From positions 372,001-436,000 of the forward strand of contig CANKZQ010000002.1 in the NCBI GenBank assembly GCA_947488345.1: a stretch of DNA of 64,000 nucleotides. The letters run 5' to 3'. Position numbers and translations under genes: made by a program. This document shows positions 1 through 8,499 of this stretch, one piece after another; position 1 is the first letter of the stretch, and each line of letters starts with the position of its first letter. A model generated the notes under the pieces. It was given only the letters and a program-made list of their open reading frames with translations, ran no database searches and was not told the DNA's origin. The DNA is from an uncultured Flavobacteriaceae bacterium (GTDB lineage: Bacteria > Bacteroidota > Bacteroidia > Flavobacteriales > Flavobacteriaceae).

Positions 1-422
1 AGTTGATACCTGACTGTCACTTTTACATTGCCTGGATACCCTTCTTCTAAGTGCTTACTATAATAAGATAATGTAACCGAAGGATTTACTCCCTTTTCTA
101 CATGTTCTATAGCCCAGAATTGGTTACTGAAACCATTTTCACCTCCATGCAAATGAACTCCATTGTCGACTTCTAACTGGTATTCTTTTGAACCTATATT
201 AAACCCACCTCTAGATATTCTACCTGCATATCTGCCAACTGTTTTCCCTAAATAATAAGGTTCATTTATATAGTCGGTTTCATTTTCAAGCCCTACAACT
301 ACATTAACCAGCTTACCCTCTCTATCGGGTACTTTCAAACTTATAATACTAGCACCAAGGTTCAGCACTTCTAATTCTAAACCATTACTATTTATAAGCT
401 TGGTTACTTTAAGTTCTTGCAT
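1..422 (-). CDS. galM: Aldose 1-epimerase (galactose mutarotase), N-terminal 140 codons
   Basis: The gene begins at the ATG at 422 and runs off the left edge. The visible protein starts MQELKVTKLINSNGLELEVL and contains the family signatures GRYAGRI (about residues 63-69) and HLHGGENGF (90-98), followed by QFWAIE. In the galactose mutarotase family this region forms the sugar-binding cleft; the enzyme interconverts alpha and beta anomers of hexoses. There is no N-terminal signal peptide, so it is probably cytoplasmic. The catalytic Glu near the C terminus lies outside the window. A terminator follows the neighbouring minus-strand genes just upstream of its start, so it is probably expressed separately from them. 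Confidence 0.88.
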   Translation of the reverse strand, partial: MQELKVTKLINSNGLELEVLNLGASIISLKVPDREGKLVNVVVGLENETDYINEPYYLGKTVGRYAGRISRGGFNIGSKEYQLEVDNGVHLHGGENGFSNQFWAIEHVEKGVNPSVTLSYYSKHLEEGYPGNVKVTVRYQ

Positions 423-465
423 AGATCATTATAAATGATAAAACTAGCTATAAAATAAATAGAAT

Positions 466-497
466 AAAAAAACTGCTTCAATTTTATATTGAAGCAG
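466..497 (-). terminator. Intrinsic terminator of the lipoprotein genes
   Basis: Read on the minus strand, a 10-bp perfect stem (ctgcttcaat paired with attgaagcag, at 473-482 and 488-497) with a 5-base loop is followed by a run of seven T. It ends the transcript coming from 1050 and separates it from the mutarotase gene. Confidence 0.8.
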
Positions 498-507
498 CCG
501 TTGAGAA

Positions 508-576
508 TTAAATCGAAAAAGTTAATATATCTTCCCATTCCTGAGCCATTTGATGTAGCTCTATACTATTTTTCAT
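508..576 (-). CDS. Possible 22-codon small ORF between lipoprotein gene and terminator
   Basis: An ATG at 576 opens a short frame, MKNSIELHQMAQEWEDILTF plus two residues, ending in TAA at 508. It begins 18 bases after the stop of the lipoprotein gene and ends just before the terminator hairpin. It sits in a transcribed stretch, but no homologue is recognised and codon content is too short to judge. It may simply be the 3' untranslated region. Confidence 0.2.
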   Translation of the reverse strand: MKNSIELHQMAQEWEDILTFSI

Positions 577-594
577 TTTGATATTTAATTTCTC

Positions 595-1050
595 TTATCT
601 TTTTTGAAAGGTCGACAGATCTGTTCCGCCATTGCCTCCATTTATATCAATTAAATCAATCTTAAAGTTACTTATTGCTACAATCTCCCAATCATCAGAT
701 AGTTCTTCAAAGTTGGGCGGTGAGGAGAATGAAATATTAAAATCAATATCTCCGTCATTACTACTACTATCGTCCGTTACAGACCAGATTCCATTTATAG
801 TAGTTGAACCATTGGTAGCCGTTAACGTACCGCTATCACTAAAAGTAAAATCATTACCGTTGTAGTCATTGGTTTCATTTTCTCCCGAATCTATATAATT
901 CGATATATACCAAGTTCCAGATTTGGCTACAGCTATGGCATCTTGGATACTTGTGCTATCTATTGTATCATCTGACGAACAACTTAGTGAGGTCAGTGAT
1001 AAGCTCAAAAGGCACAAAACATTTAAAAAATACTTGTTATTTTTCATCAT
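595..1050 (-). CDS. Small lipoprotein with lipocalin-like domain
   Basis: A 151-residue protein with a type II signal peptide: basic start, hydrophobic stretch and lipobox LSLSC with the lipidated Cys at 24. The mature part has the pattern GTWYISNYIDSG..., a central GTLTATNG and a closing GIWSV. The C-terminal modules of the two larger lipoproteins upstream share this pattern of a beta strand with Trp, then a strand reporting what a default model would look like. This resembles the lipocalin-like domains common in Bacteroidota lipoproteins. It lies 23 bases downstream of the 358-residue lipoprotein gene on the same strand, so the two probably form an operon. Function unknown. The first two codons are both ATG (1050 or 1047). 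Confidence 0.72.
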   Translation of the reverse strand: MMKNNKYFLNVLCLLSLSLTSLSCSSDDTIDSTSIQDAIAVAKSGTWYISNYIDSGENETNDYNGNDFTFSDSGTLTATNGSTTINGIWSVTDDSSSNDGDIDFNISFSSPPNFEELSDDWEIVAISNFKIDLIDINGGNGGTDLSTFQKR

Positions 1051-1073
1051 ATTATGTTTAAATAATTACGCTT

Positions 1074-2150
1074 CTAATTACAGGTACTTTCAAATCGTAA
1101 ACGTCGATTTCCTAAGCGAAAATCTATCTTAGTCTCTCCTGGCTCCTCTTCTATTTCATGTACGAACCAATTACCATTAAAATTAGGTAATGTTGCTATT
1201 ACTATCATAAATCTCAAATCGTTTCCTGACCCTGAAACACTCCAAGTGCCAGAATGATTTGTAGCGCCATCTTGTACGGAGATTGTTCCATCTGTCGCAA
1301 AGTTGAACGTAAAACCAGCATATAAACCTTCCAAATCATTATTATTTCTTTCTAATTTATCTACGAACCAGTTTGTACAGGTAGTAATAAGATCAGTTAC
1401 TTGAGTCGTTGTACAACCATTACAATCGTCATTAAAATCAAAGTCATCATCTTCATCGCAATCATCTTTTATAGTATCAATGATTGTTTCTAATTCAGAA
1501 AGTGAATTTGCTGTCATTTGACTATTATCAAATAGAATCAAAGTAACAGGAAAATTAATTCGAGCCACATCATCTACACTTAAATCTTCGATAAATCTAT
1601 TTAATTGATTGTCATTATTTATGGTAATGGTATTTGTTTGCTCAGTGATTGTATTAAATACTATAGCACTTATTGGATACAAAAAATCAACGCATTCAAT
1701 ATCATCGTCCTCTTCATTTTCACCATTACAACTGGCAGCAAGACCATTTAATTGATCTTGATTATTTACTACAACATCAGAATAATTTGTTAACAGTACG
1801 GTAATAGGAAAGTTAATGACTAAGGTATCGGTGTCTGTATCTGATGCATTCAAAATGGTTTCTACAGTATCGAAATCATCTTCGGTATTGATAGTAATCG
1901 GCGTGCCATTTGCAATAACTGATATTGGCAATTCAATATCTAAACAATTGGCGAAATCGATAATGTTATCATCAGACCCATCATTTAAGGAAACCCTTTT
2001 TAAGAGATTCGCAAGTTTAGAATTTGTTTCTAAAATTGAATTATTATCGGGCGATGTGATAGATTCATCACTTCGACACGAAGTAGCAAGAACTAATAAT
2101 ACCGTTAAAAGGTGTATTATCTTCTTTGTTTTGTTAAGTATAGTTTTCAT
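1074..2150 (-). CDS. Repeat lipoprotein with acidic linker and C-terminal lipocalin-like domain
   Basis: A 358-residue lipoprotein (lipobox LATSC, Cys25). After an Asn/Asp-rich spacer come four related units of about 40-50 residues, each with a core such as LPISVI, FPITVLL, YPISAIV or FPVTLIL, followed by a short hydrophilic turn and a helix-like stretch (for example TEDDFDTVETIL). A strongly acidic Cys-containing linker, DDCDEDDDFDFNDDC, then leads to a C-terminal lipocalin-like domain (NWFVDKLERN, GTWSVSGSG). It is a paralogue of the 2322-4238 protein, lacking the fibronectin domains of that protein. A candidate ECF promoter lies 45 bases upstream. The likely site is the outer membrane surface; the function is not known. 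Acidic clusters could bind Ca2+, but that is a guess. Confidence 0.72.
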   Translation of the reverse strand: MKTILNKTKKIIHLLTVLLVLATSCRSDESITSPDNNSILETNSKLANLLKRVSLNDGSDDNIIDFANCLDIELPISVIANGTPITINTEDDFDTVETILNASDTDTDTLVINFPITVLLTNYSDVVVNNQDQLNGLAASCNGENEEDDDIECVDFLYPISAIVFNTITEQTNTITINNDNQLNRFIEDLSVDDVARINFPVTLILFDNSQMTANSLSELETIIDTIKDDCDEDDDFDFNDDCNGCTTTQVTDLITTCTNWFVDKLERNNNDLEGLYAGFTFNFATDGTISVQDGATNHSGTWSVSGSGNDLRFMIVIATLPNFNGNWFVHEIEEEPGETKIDFRLGNRRLRFESTCN

Positions 2151-2170
2151 AATTAGAGGATTATATACTA

Positions 2171-2208
2171 TAAAAACAACCTAAGTCGAAAATATCCTGA
2201 AAAAAAAA
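2171..2208 (-). promoter_or_regulatory. Candidate ECF-sigma promoter of the repeat lipoprotein gene
   Basis: On the minus strand, nine T and CAGGA (2208-2195) are followed after exactly 15 bases by TTGTTTTTA (2179-2171), 21 bases before the ATG at 2150. The same string with the same spacing occurs twice before fecR (4942-4978, 5034-5070). Shared by divergent genes of one FecI/FecR locus, it is best read as the promoter class of the neighbouring sigma factor. Confidence 0.6.
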
Positions 2209-2321
2209 TGTTTTTTTTTGAAATATAAATTATCAATAGTTGATTTACGAATACTTAAATTCTATATTTGTTACAACCCAAGCACGAAATAGCAATTCAC
2301 AAAATTTCATTGAACTTGTGC

Positions 2322-4238
2322 CTAATTACAAGGTGTTTCAAATTTTAATTTATCCTGCGTCCCCTGAGTAAATTCGATATCTCTCCTGTCAGAATGATCA
2401 TGTACGTGTTTTAAATCCCATACAAGGTTAAAATCAGGCAATGTAGGAATTGTAATGGTTATCTTAGTTCCGGCTCCAACTCCCACTTGTATCCAAGTGC
2501 CAGAATAGGTTGTACTCCCATCGAATACAGAAATTGTACCATCCGTAAAGAAATTGAAAACAAATCCTGCGTAGACATCTTCAAGTTTATCACCATTACG
2601 TTCTAATTTTTCTACGGTCCAGTCGCTACAGGTTGTCAACACACTCAATTCTCCACTTAATGGTGCCGATTGTATAGTAATTGAAACACTATTACTCAAA
2701 TTAGAAGAGTTGCCTTCGGCATCTTTGGCAAGCACCTGAAAATCATATGTTTCTTCAAAGGCCAAATTTGGAACAGTATGGGTCGTTGTAGTTACAAACT
2801 CTATTAATACACCATCCATATATACATCGTAACCTACAATTCCAATATTATCAGTAGATGCGTCCCAAGTGAGATCTACTATATTTTCTACAGTATTACT
2901 AGCCGCTAGATTAAGTGGTACACTTGGTGCCTCTGTATCACCGGCCAGTGCAAGCGTTGTTACATTGGTGGGATTACTACTTGACGAACTATTGCCAGCA
3001 GCATCTTTTGCTATCACAGTAAATGTATATGAAGTACTCGCAGTTAAACCTGAAACAGTGTATGCTATATTAGCAGTAGTACCTATTAATGCTCCATTAT
3101 TATAAACATCATAACCAGTAACATCTATATTATCTGTTGCAGCATCCCACGTCAAGTCTGTTGTTGTTTGGGTTGTATTTGAGCTCATTAAATTAATTGG
3201 AGTAGATGGCGCAGTAACATCGAGAGACGCTAAGGTCGTAACTGATACTTCATTACTTACTAAAGAACTATTCCCCGCAGCATCTCTCGCTATAACGGTA
3301 AAAGCATATAACGTATTAGACATAAGATCATTCATTATGATCGAAGTACTCTCGGTTAAAATAGATAGAGCTCCATCGATATAAACCTCATAATTTTTTA
3401 CTCCGATATTATCGACAGAAGCATCCCAACTTAAATCAACATTCGTTTCGCCAATATTTGATGCGGTCAAATTAAGAGGGGTAGATGGGTTTTGTGTATC
3501 ATTAAAATCGTTATCTAAATAATCAAAGTCATCATCTTCATCGCAATCATCTTTTACGCTTTCTATCAGAATTTCCAACTCTTCAAGGCTTGTAACTGTT
3601 TGTTGAGAGGCATCCGATAAAACCAAGGTAACCGGGAAATTTAAGCTTGCTACATCGTCTACGCTTAAATCTTTGACAAATAGAAATAACTCAGCATCAT
3701 TCTCTATGGATACATTGTTTGATTGCTCTGTAACCGTATTGAATACGGTGAAATTAATCGGAAACAAAAAATCAATACATTCTATATCATCATCTTCTTC
3801 ATCTTCTCCTGTACAAGTTTCTGCAAGTGCATGCAATTCATTTTCATCATTGAGCATTACTTCAGTGTAATCTGTCAGTATTGCAGTTACAGGAAAATTC
3901 ATAGTTACCATATCAGTATCAACTGACGATTCTTCAAATATAGCGCGCACCATATCTAAATCTTCATTAGAACTTATAACTACTGTTCTTCCATTTGCTA
4001 TAACAGTTACAGGTAATTTAATTCTAAAGCAATTGGCCAAATCTATAATATTATCAACAGAACCGTCATTCGTGGCAATATCTCTTATAAGGCTTGTAAT
4101 AGTAGCATTATTTTCCACGATACTATTTTCATTATCAGGTGAAGTAACAATATCTTCATACCTACATGATGAGAATAAAGCGATAATTATCGCCATAAAT
4201 AGAATTAATTGATAAGCTTGTTTTAATAGGTTTTTCAT
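2322..4238 (-). CDS. Repeat lipoprotein with three fibronectin type III domains
   Basis: A 638-residue lipoprotein. I start it at the ATG at 4238, because the signal peptide MKNLLKQAYQ... with lipobox LFSSC (Cys25) begins there; the in-frame ATG 11 codons upstream would put a charged stretch before it. Residues 30-230 hold the same four beta-rich units as the 1074-2150 paralogue, then the acidic linker DDCDEDDDFDYLDNDFND. Three fibronectin III domains follow (about 251-336, 342-430, 436-523; each has WDA and a VIA/VLAKDAAGNSS-type end). A C-terminal lipocalin-like domain (about 535-638) closes the protein. In the paralogue the linker joins the last domain directly, so the fibronectin array looks inserted. 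Probably an extended cell-surface protein; ligand unknown. Confidence 0.75.
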   Translation of the reverse strand: MKNLLKQAYQLILFMAIIIALFSSCRYEDIVTSPDNENSIVENNATITSLIRDIATNDGSVDNIIDLANCFRIKLPVTVIANGRTVVISSNEDLDMVRAIFEESSVDTDMVTMNFPVTAILTDYTEVMLNDENELHALAETCTGEDEEDDDIECIDFLFPINFTVFNTVTEQSNNVSIENDAELFLFVKDLSVDDVASLNFPVTLVLSDASQQTVTSLEELEILIESVKDDCDEDDDFDYLDNDFNDTQNPSTPLNLTASNIGETNVDLSWDASVDNIGVKNYEVYIDGALSILTESTSIIMNDLMSNTLYAFTVIARDAAGNSSLVSNEVSVTTLASLDVTAPSTPINLMSSNTTQTTTDLTWDAATDNIDVTGYDVYNNGALIGTTANIAYTVSGLTASTSYTFTVIAKDAAGNSSSSSNPTNVTTLALAGDTEAPSVPLNLAASNTVENIVDLTWDASTDNIGIVGYDVYMDGVLIEFVTTTTHTVPNLAFEETYDFQVLAKDAEGNSSNLSNSVSITIQSAPLSGELSVLTTCSDWTVEKLERNGDKLEDVYAGFVFNFFTDGTISVFDGSTTYSGTWIQVGVGAGTKITITIPTLPDFNLVWDLKHVHDHSDRRDIEFTQGTQDKLKFETPCN

Positions 4239-4430
4239 AAATTTTAGCGCATCTGTGCGTATGTATAACAATTGACCTGAATAAAATCCTCTAAAGGAAT
4301 CGTGTTTTTTTTAAATTTTGAAAAAAAACCACCTTTTATATGGTTAAAATAATTAACTAAAATACATTTCTATTAAAGTTATTTTTTTTTACTTTTACTC
4401 TTCCTAACCCCGCTAAGCTAATTTTATAGT

Positions 4431-4937
4431 ATGAATAACTCCATTTGTGATGAGAAAGTATATGCGTCTATATATAACGACTACTCCCAAGACTTACACA
4501 ATTATCTTTATTACAAGTATGGTGACCAATTTAATATCACCGATAAGGTTCAAGATGCGTTTATAAAATTATGGGATAAATGCAAAGAAGTAACTTTTGA
4601 AAAAGCAAAAGGCTTTGTTTTTATGGTTGCAAAGAATTTAGTGCTCAATGAAATTAAACATCAAAAGGTGGTGTTGAAGCACCAAGAAGTAAAACCAAAA
4701 GACTACACCAATGAGAATCCTGAGTTCTTATTAGAAAAAGAGGAGTTTTATCAAAAATACCAACGAGCATTAGCAAAACTGAGTGAAGAGCAACGTGTTG
4801 CTTTTCTATTGAATAAAGTTGAAGGAAAAAAGCATCAAGAAATAGCTGATATGCTCGATATTACTAAGAAGGTTGCTGAATATCGAATCTATACAGCCTT
4901 TAAAATAATTAAGTCAGAAATAAAAGAATTAAAATAA
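4431..4937 (+). CDS. ECF RNA polymerase sigma factor, FecI-like
   Basis: A 168-residue sigma-70 family protein. Region 2 spans about residues 10-75 (YNDYSQDLHNYLYYKYGD, then DAFIKLWDKC, matching the sigma-2 core-binding helix). Region 4 spans about 112-165 (LSEEQRVAFLLNKVEG, HQEIADMLDITKKVAEYRI), a helix-turn-helix. The FecR anti-sigma gene and a TonB-dependent receptor with an STN domain follow on the same strand. This is the standard layout of cell-surface signalling in Bacteroidota: ligand-loaded receptor signals through FecR to release the sigma factor. The start gives the full N terminus. None of the three matching promoter elements lies before this gene, so it may be made constitutively. 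Confidence 0.88.
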   Translation: MNNSICDEKVYASIYNDYSQDLHNYLYYKYGDQFNITDKVQDAFIKLWDKCKEVTFEKAKGFVFMVAKNLVLNEIKHQKVVLKHQEVKPKDYTNENPEFLLEKEEFYQKYQRALAKLSEEQRVAFLLNKVEGKKHQEIADMLDITKKVAEYRIYTAFKIIKSEIKELK

Positions 4938-4941
4938 ATTG

Positions 4942-4978
4942 TTTTTTTTCAGGAGTTATTGAAAATGAGTTGTTTTTA
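4942..4978 (+). promoter_or_regulatory. Candidate ECF-sigma promoter, upstream copy
   Basis: Eight T plus CAGGA at 4942-4954, 15 bases, then TTGTTTTTA at 4970-4978. It begins 4 bases after the sigma gene stop codon and repeats 92 bases further on (5034-5070). It could give a longer fecR transcript or be a remnant of promoter duplication. Confidence 0.55.
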
Positions 4979-5033
4979 TATCGAAATGTAGTTAAAACAT
5001 ATGCTAGTTTTGAAACAAAAGTAAATTTTATCA

Positions 5034-5070
5034 TTTTTTTTCAGGACAATTGAATAGTAAATTGTTTTTA
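5034..5070 (+). promoter_or_regulatory. Candidate ECF-sigma promoter of fecR and the receptor
   Basis: Eight T plus CAGGA at 5034-5046, 15 bases, then TTGTTTTTA at 5062-5070, placing a start site close to 5076 and leaving a leader of roughly a dozen bases before the fecR ATG at 5089. Spacing and both boxes are identical to the copies at 4942-4978 and 2171-2208. Confidence 0.62.
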
Positions 5071-5088
5071 CAATAAATACCATATAAC

Positions 5089-6009
5089 ATGGACCAAGAT
5101 GAATTAATAAAAAAATGGTTATCCGATGAGCTCTCTCAGCATGAAATTGAGGACTTTAAGAAGTTAGATGACTATGATTTAAACATAGAAATTTTAGAAG
5201 GTGCGAAGCAATTTAAAGCTCCGCAGTTTTCGGCGGTCGACAATTATGAAGTATTGAAATCTAAATTGAATACTTCTCCTGTACAAGAAGAAAAGCCAGT
5301 AATACAATTAAATGCGGTTAAAGTGTTGTCAAGAATTGCGGCGATATTTGTAGTTGGCTTAGGATTGTACTTTGCCTTTTTCACGAATGATCTAACAACT
5401 GTACAAACCTTGGCAAGTAATCAAGCTACCTTTGAATTGCCTGATGCTTCTTCGGTAACATTAAATGCGGCGTCTGAAGCTTCTTTTAATAAGAAAGATT
5501 GGGCAACTAAAAGACAAGTTAATTTAGAAGGTGAAGCCTATTTTAAAGTAGCTAAAGGTTCAAAATTTGACGTTATTACTTCTGACGGTACAGTAAGTGT
5601 ATTAGGAACTCAATTTACCGTAAATAATCGCAAAGATTATTTTGAAGTAAAATGTTTTGAAGGTATTGTTCGTGTAGAAACAAATGGTATCACTGAAACA
5701 CTAACTAAAGGAAAAACGGTAAGAGTGACTGGGAATAAAGTTTCTAAGGATGTTATAGTAAATGAAGATCCAGAGTGGTTGCACAATAAAAGTAGTTTTA
5801 ACAGCGTTCCGTTTTTCGAAGTAATAAATGAATTTGAAAGGCAGTATGACGTAACTATTTCTACTGAAAATATTGATACAACAATTATTTTCACTGGCGG
5901 ATTTGTACATACTAACTTAGAGCAAGCATTAAAATCTATAACAGCACCCCTTGATTTATCAGCTAAGAAAAATAACGAAACTAACATTACCCTATATAGT
6001 TCTAAATAA
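5089..6009 (+). CDS. FecR-family anti-sigma factor
   Basis: A 306-residue single-pass membrane protein. The cytoplasmic N terminus (1-78; MDQDELIKKWLSDELSQHEI) is the sigma-binding part. One transmembrane helix lies at about 79-99 (VLSRIAAIFVVGLGLYFAFF). A periplasmic FecR domain covers about 105-210, with the typical ATFELPDASSVTLNA and ATKRQVNLEGEAYFKVAK stretches. A DUF4974-type C terminus covers about 235-303. In this family the C-terminal part contacts the STN domain of the partner receptor, here encoded immediately downstream. The receptor reading frame overlaps the end of this gene by up to 59 bases, suggesting translational coupling. Confidence 0.9.
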   Translation: MDQDELIKKWLSDELSQHEIEDFKKLDDYDLNIEILEGAKQFKAPQFSAVDNYEVLKSKLNTSPVQEEKPVIQLNAVKVLSRIAAIFVVGLGLYFAFFTNDLTTVQTLASNQATFELPDASSVTLNAASEASFNKKDWATKRQVNLEGEAYFKVAKGSKFDVITSDGTVSVLGTQFTVNNRKDYFEVKCFEGIVRVETNGITETLTKGKTVRVTGNKVSKDVIVNEDPEWLHNKSSFNSVPFFEVINEFERQYDVTISTENIDTTIIFTGGFVHTNLEQALKSITAPLDLSAKKNNETNITLYSSK

Positions 6010-8497
6010 AAGACATAAAGGCTTTATTGCCTCTATGTTTTTTATTCTTTTATTTAGTTTTTCTTCTAACGCTCAACAAAGTAAAGTACCACTAATTACT
6101 ATTCTTACTCAACTAGAAAAAACTAGTAATTATCAATTTACATACGCCAACGATGTCATCGATGGCGTCTTTGTTTTATCTCCTCCTATTTCTCTTACTT
6201 TTAAAGAAAAAATTACTTTTTTAGAGAAAAAAACTGGGTTGGATTTTGAATTCATTGACAACACTTTTATTGCAATTAAACGCAGCAATATACCTATTTC
6301 TATATGTGGTTATGTATTAGATAAAGAAACAGGCATGCCGTTAGAAGCTGTTGCCATATTGGGGTCTAAAGAACAAGTGATTACCGACGCTTATGGTTAT
6401 TTTAAAATGGAAGCATTAGTATCTGAAGCTATAGAAATTCGGTACTTAGGATTTATCCCTATAAACTTAGCCGCTAACTCGGTTAGCAGTGGTGTTTGTA
6501 AAAATATTTTTTTAGAAGCAGATATAGAATCTTTATCAGAGATCGTCCTATCTAATGTATTCGCTAGTGGCATTAACAAAGTAGCCGATGGGTCCTTAAA
6601 CATTAATTTTTCAAATTTTGGGATACTTCCAGGATTGATAGAAACAGATGTTTTACAAACCATACAAACATTACCTGGTGTACAAAGTGTTAATGAAACA
6701 GTGTCTGATATTAATATTAGAGGTGGTACTAATGATCAAAACTTGATCCTATGGGATGGCATCAAAATGTATCAAACTGGTCACTTTTTTGGCTTAATTT
6801 CTGCCCTTAATCCACAAATAACCAATGAAGCAACTGTTATCAAAAATGGAACTTCCGTTGATTATAGCGATGGGGTATCGGGTACCATCGCAATGAAAAC
6901 AGACAAGAAAGTTAATAATTCATTCTCTGCAAGTATTGCTACAAACTTTATTAGTTCTGATGTATTTGCTGATATCCCTACTAGTCAAAATTCGTCACTA
7001 CAAGTAGCAGCACGTAAGGCAATTACAGGTTTTGGGGATACTCCAACCTATAAAAAATATTTTGATCGGATTCAACAAGGTACGGAAGTTGGAAACTTTG
7101 ACAATGGCGATGCTTCATTCGATTTTTACGACACGAGCTTACGCTGGATCTATGATCTTTCGGATAAAGATCAAATAAAAGCGAATTTCATCTATATTAA
7201 TAATGACCTTTCCTTTTTAGAAAGTGAAACTGTAAATACTGTAATTCAGTCTAGAACCAGCAGATTAGAACAAAATACCCTTGCGAGTGGCTTATCTTAT
7301 AAAAGAGCATGGAATGACTACCTCACTACTACCCTACAAGTTAGCAATAGTGAGTATAAATTGGGAGCTAACAATGTTGACCTGCTTCAAGCCAATCGCC
7401 TTACCCAAGTCAATAAAGTCGAAGAAACTTCAACTAAATTGAATTCATGGCTTACCATCAATGACCAGTTATCTATCCTTAACGGATATCAGTTTACAGA
7501 AACTGCCGTTAATAATTTAACAGGTGTAGATAATCCCTTGTTTACACGATTTGTACGTGAAGTTATAAGAGAACATGGCGTCTATTCTCAACTAAATTAT
7601 ACGAGTAACCGTACACATATTAAATTAGGCGCGAGATATAATTATATCAAAAAATTCAACAAACATATTATTGAACCAAGGTTAAGTATACATCATGAAT
7701 TAGCTGATGGATTCAGCGTCGAGCTATTAGGTGAATTCAAACATCAAAACACGATGCAAATCATTAATTTTCAAAATGATTTCTTTGGTGTAGAAAAACG
7801 AAGATGGTTCTTATCAAATAATACGACTCGACCCATAATTCAGAGTAAGCAGGTTTCAGTGGGTTTAAATTATAACCGTAGCGACTGGTTAATTAGCGCC
7901 GATGGTTATTTTAAAAATGTTGACGGTATTAATGCGCCGACTCAAGGTTTCGTGAATCAATATATTTTTAGTGATGCCATAGGCTCTTATGACGTGTATG
8001 GAATTGATTTCTTATTGAATAAAAAAATCGACAAGTTAAGCATGTGGTTAAATTATTCCTTTGCTAACAATGAGTATACGTTCAATTCTCTTGAAGAAAT
8101 AAATTTTCCAAACAATTTAGATATTAATCATAGTATTAGCTTTGGCACTTCTTATACAATGAATGATTTAAAAGTTTCGGCCGGTCTTAATTGGCGTACC
8201 GGTATTCCGACCACAAAACCCATTGCTGGAAACGAATTTTCAGAAAATAGCATAAACTATGCATCCGCCAACAGTAGTAATTTAAACGAATATCTTAGAA
8301 TTGATGCCTCTGTTACCTACAAATTCAACTTAACAAATACAATTAAAGCGCAAGCGGGTGCATCTGTATGGAACGCTTCAAATAATAGCAATATTATTAG
8401 TTCTTTTTATAACGCAGATGATCAAGGAAACGTGTCAAGAATTTCAAAAAATGCTTTGGAATTGACTCCAAATGTGAGTTTTAGAGTTTTATTTTAA
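5951..8497 (+). CDS. STN-domain TonB-dependent receptor of the FecI/FecR system
   Basis: An outer-membrane receptor of up to 848 residues. In order: signal peptide ending SSNAQQ; STN domain (about 48-100, ITILTQLEKTSNYQFTYAND), which contacts FecR in such systems; CarboxypepD_reg-like domain (about 115-190); plug (about 225-330, SDINIRGGTNDQNLILWDG); and a beta barrel ending in the aromatic SFRVLF. The start is unclear. The TTG at 5951 is the only standard codon that includes the basic stretch NKRHKGF, which makes a proper signal-peptide n-region. The first ATG (6035) would leave the hydrophobic core without positive charges. Substrate unknown; the neighbouring surface lipoproteins may be partners. 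No further gene follows on this strand. Confidence 0.85.
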   Translation: MIYQLRKITKLTLPYIVLNKRHKGFIASMFFILLFSFSSNAQQSKVPLITILTQLEKTSNYQFTYANDVIDGVFVLSPPISLTFKEKITFLEKKTGLDFEFIDNTFIAIKRSNIPISICGYVLDKETGMPLEAVAILGSKEQVITDAYGYFKMEALVSEAIEIRYLGFIPINLAANSVSSGVCKNIFLEADIESLSEIVLSNVFASGINKVADGSLNINFSNFGILPGLIETDVLQTIQTLPGVQSVNETVSDINIRGGTNDQNLILWDGIKMYQTGHFFGLISALNPQITNEATVIKNGTSVDYSDGVSGTIAMKTDKKVNNSFSASIATNFISSDVFADIPTSQNSSLQVAARKAITGFGDTPTYKKYFDRIQQGTEVGNFDNGDASFDFYDTSLRWIYDLSDKDQIKANFIYINNDLSFLESETVNTVIQSRTSRLEQNTLASGLSYKRAWNDYLTTTLQVSNSEYKLGANNVDLLQANRLTQVNKVEETSTKLNSWLTINDQLSILNGYQFTETAVNNLTGVDNPLFTRFVREVIREHGVYSQLNYTSNRTHIKLGARYNYIKKFNKHIIEPRLSIHHELADGFSVELLGEFKHQNTMQIINFQNDFFGVEKRRWFLSNNTTRPIIQSKQVSVGLNYNRSDWLISADGYFKNVDGINAPTQGFVNQYIFSDAIGSYDVYGIDFLLNKKIDKLSMWLNYSFANNEYTFNSLEEINFPNNLDINHSISFGTSYTMNDLKVSAGLNWRTGIPTTKPIAGNEFSENSINYASANSSNLNEYLRIDASVTYKFNLTNTIKAQAGASVWNASNNSNIISSFYNADDQGNVSRISKNALELTPNVSFRVLF

Positions 8498-8499
8498 TA

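Noticed and set aside
4260-4328. Possible fourth ECF promoter before the fibronectin lipoprotein gene (TTCAGGT at 4281-4275, or T8-CAAAA at 4328-4316)
   Set aside because: Neither has the TTGTTTTTA box at 15 bases; similarity to one box alone is not enough.
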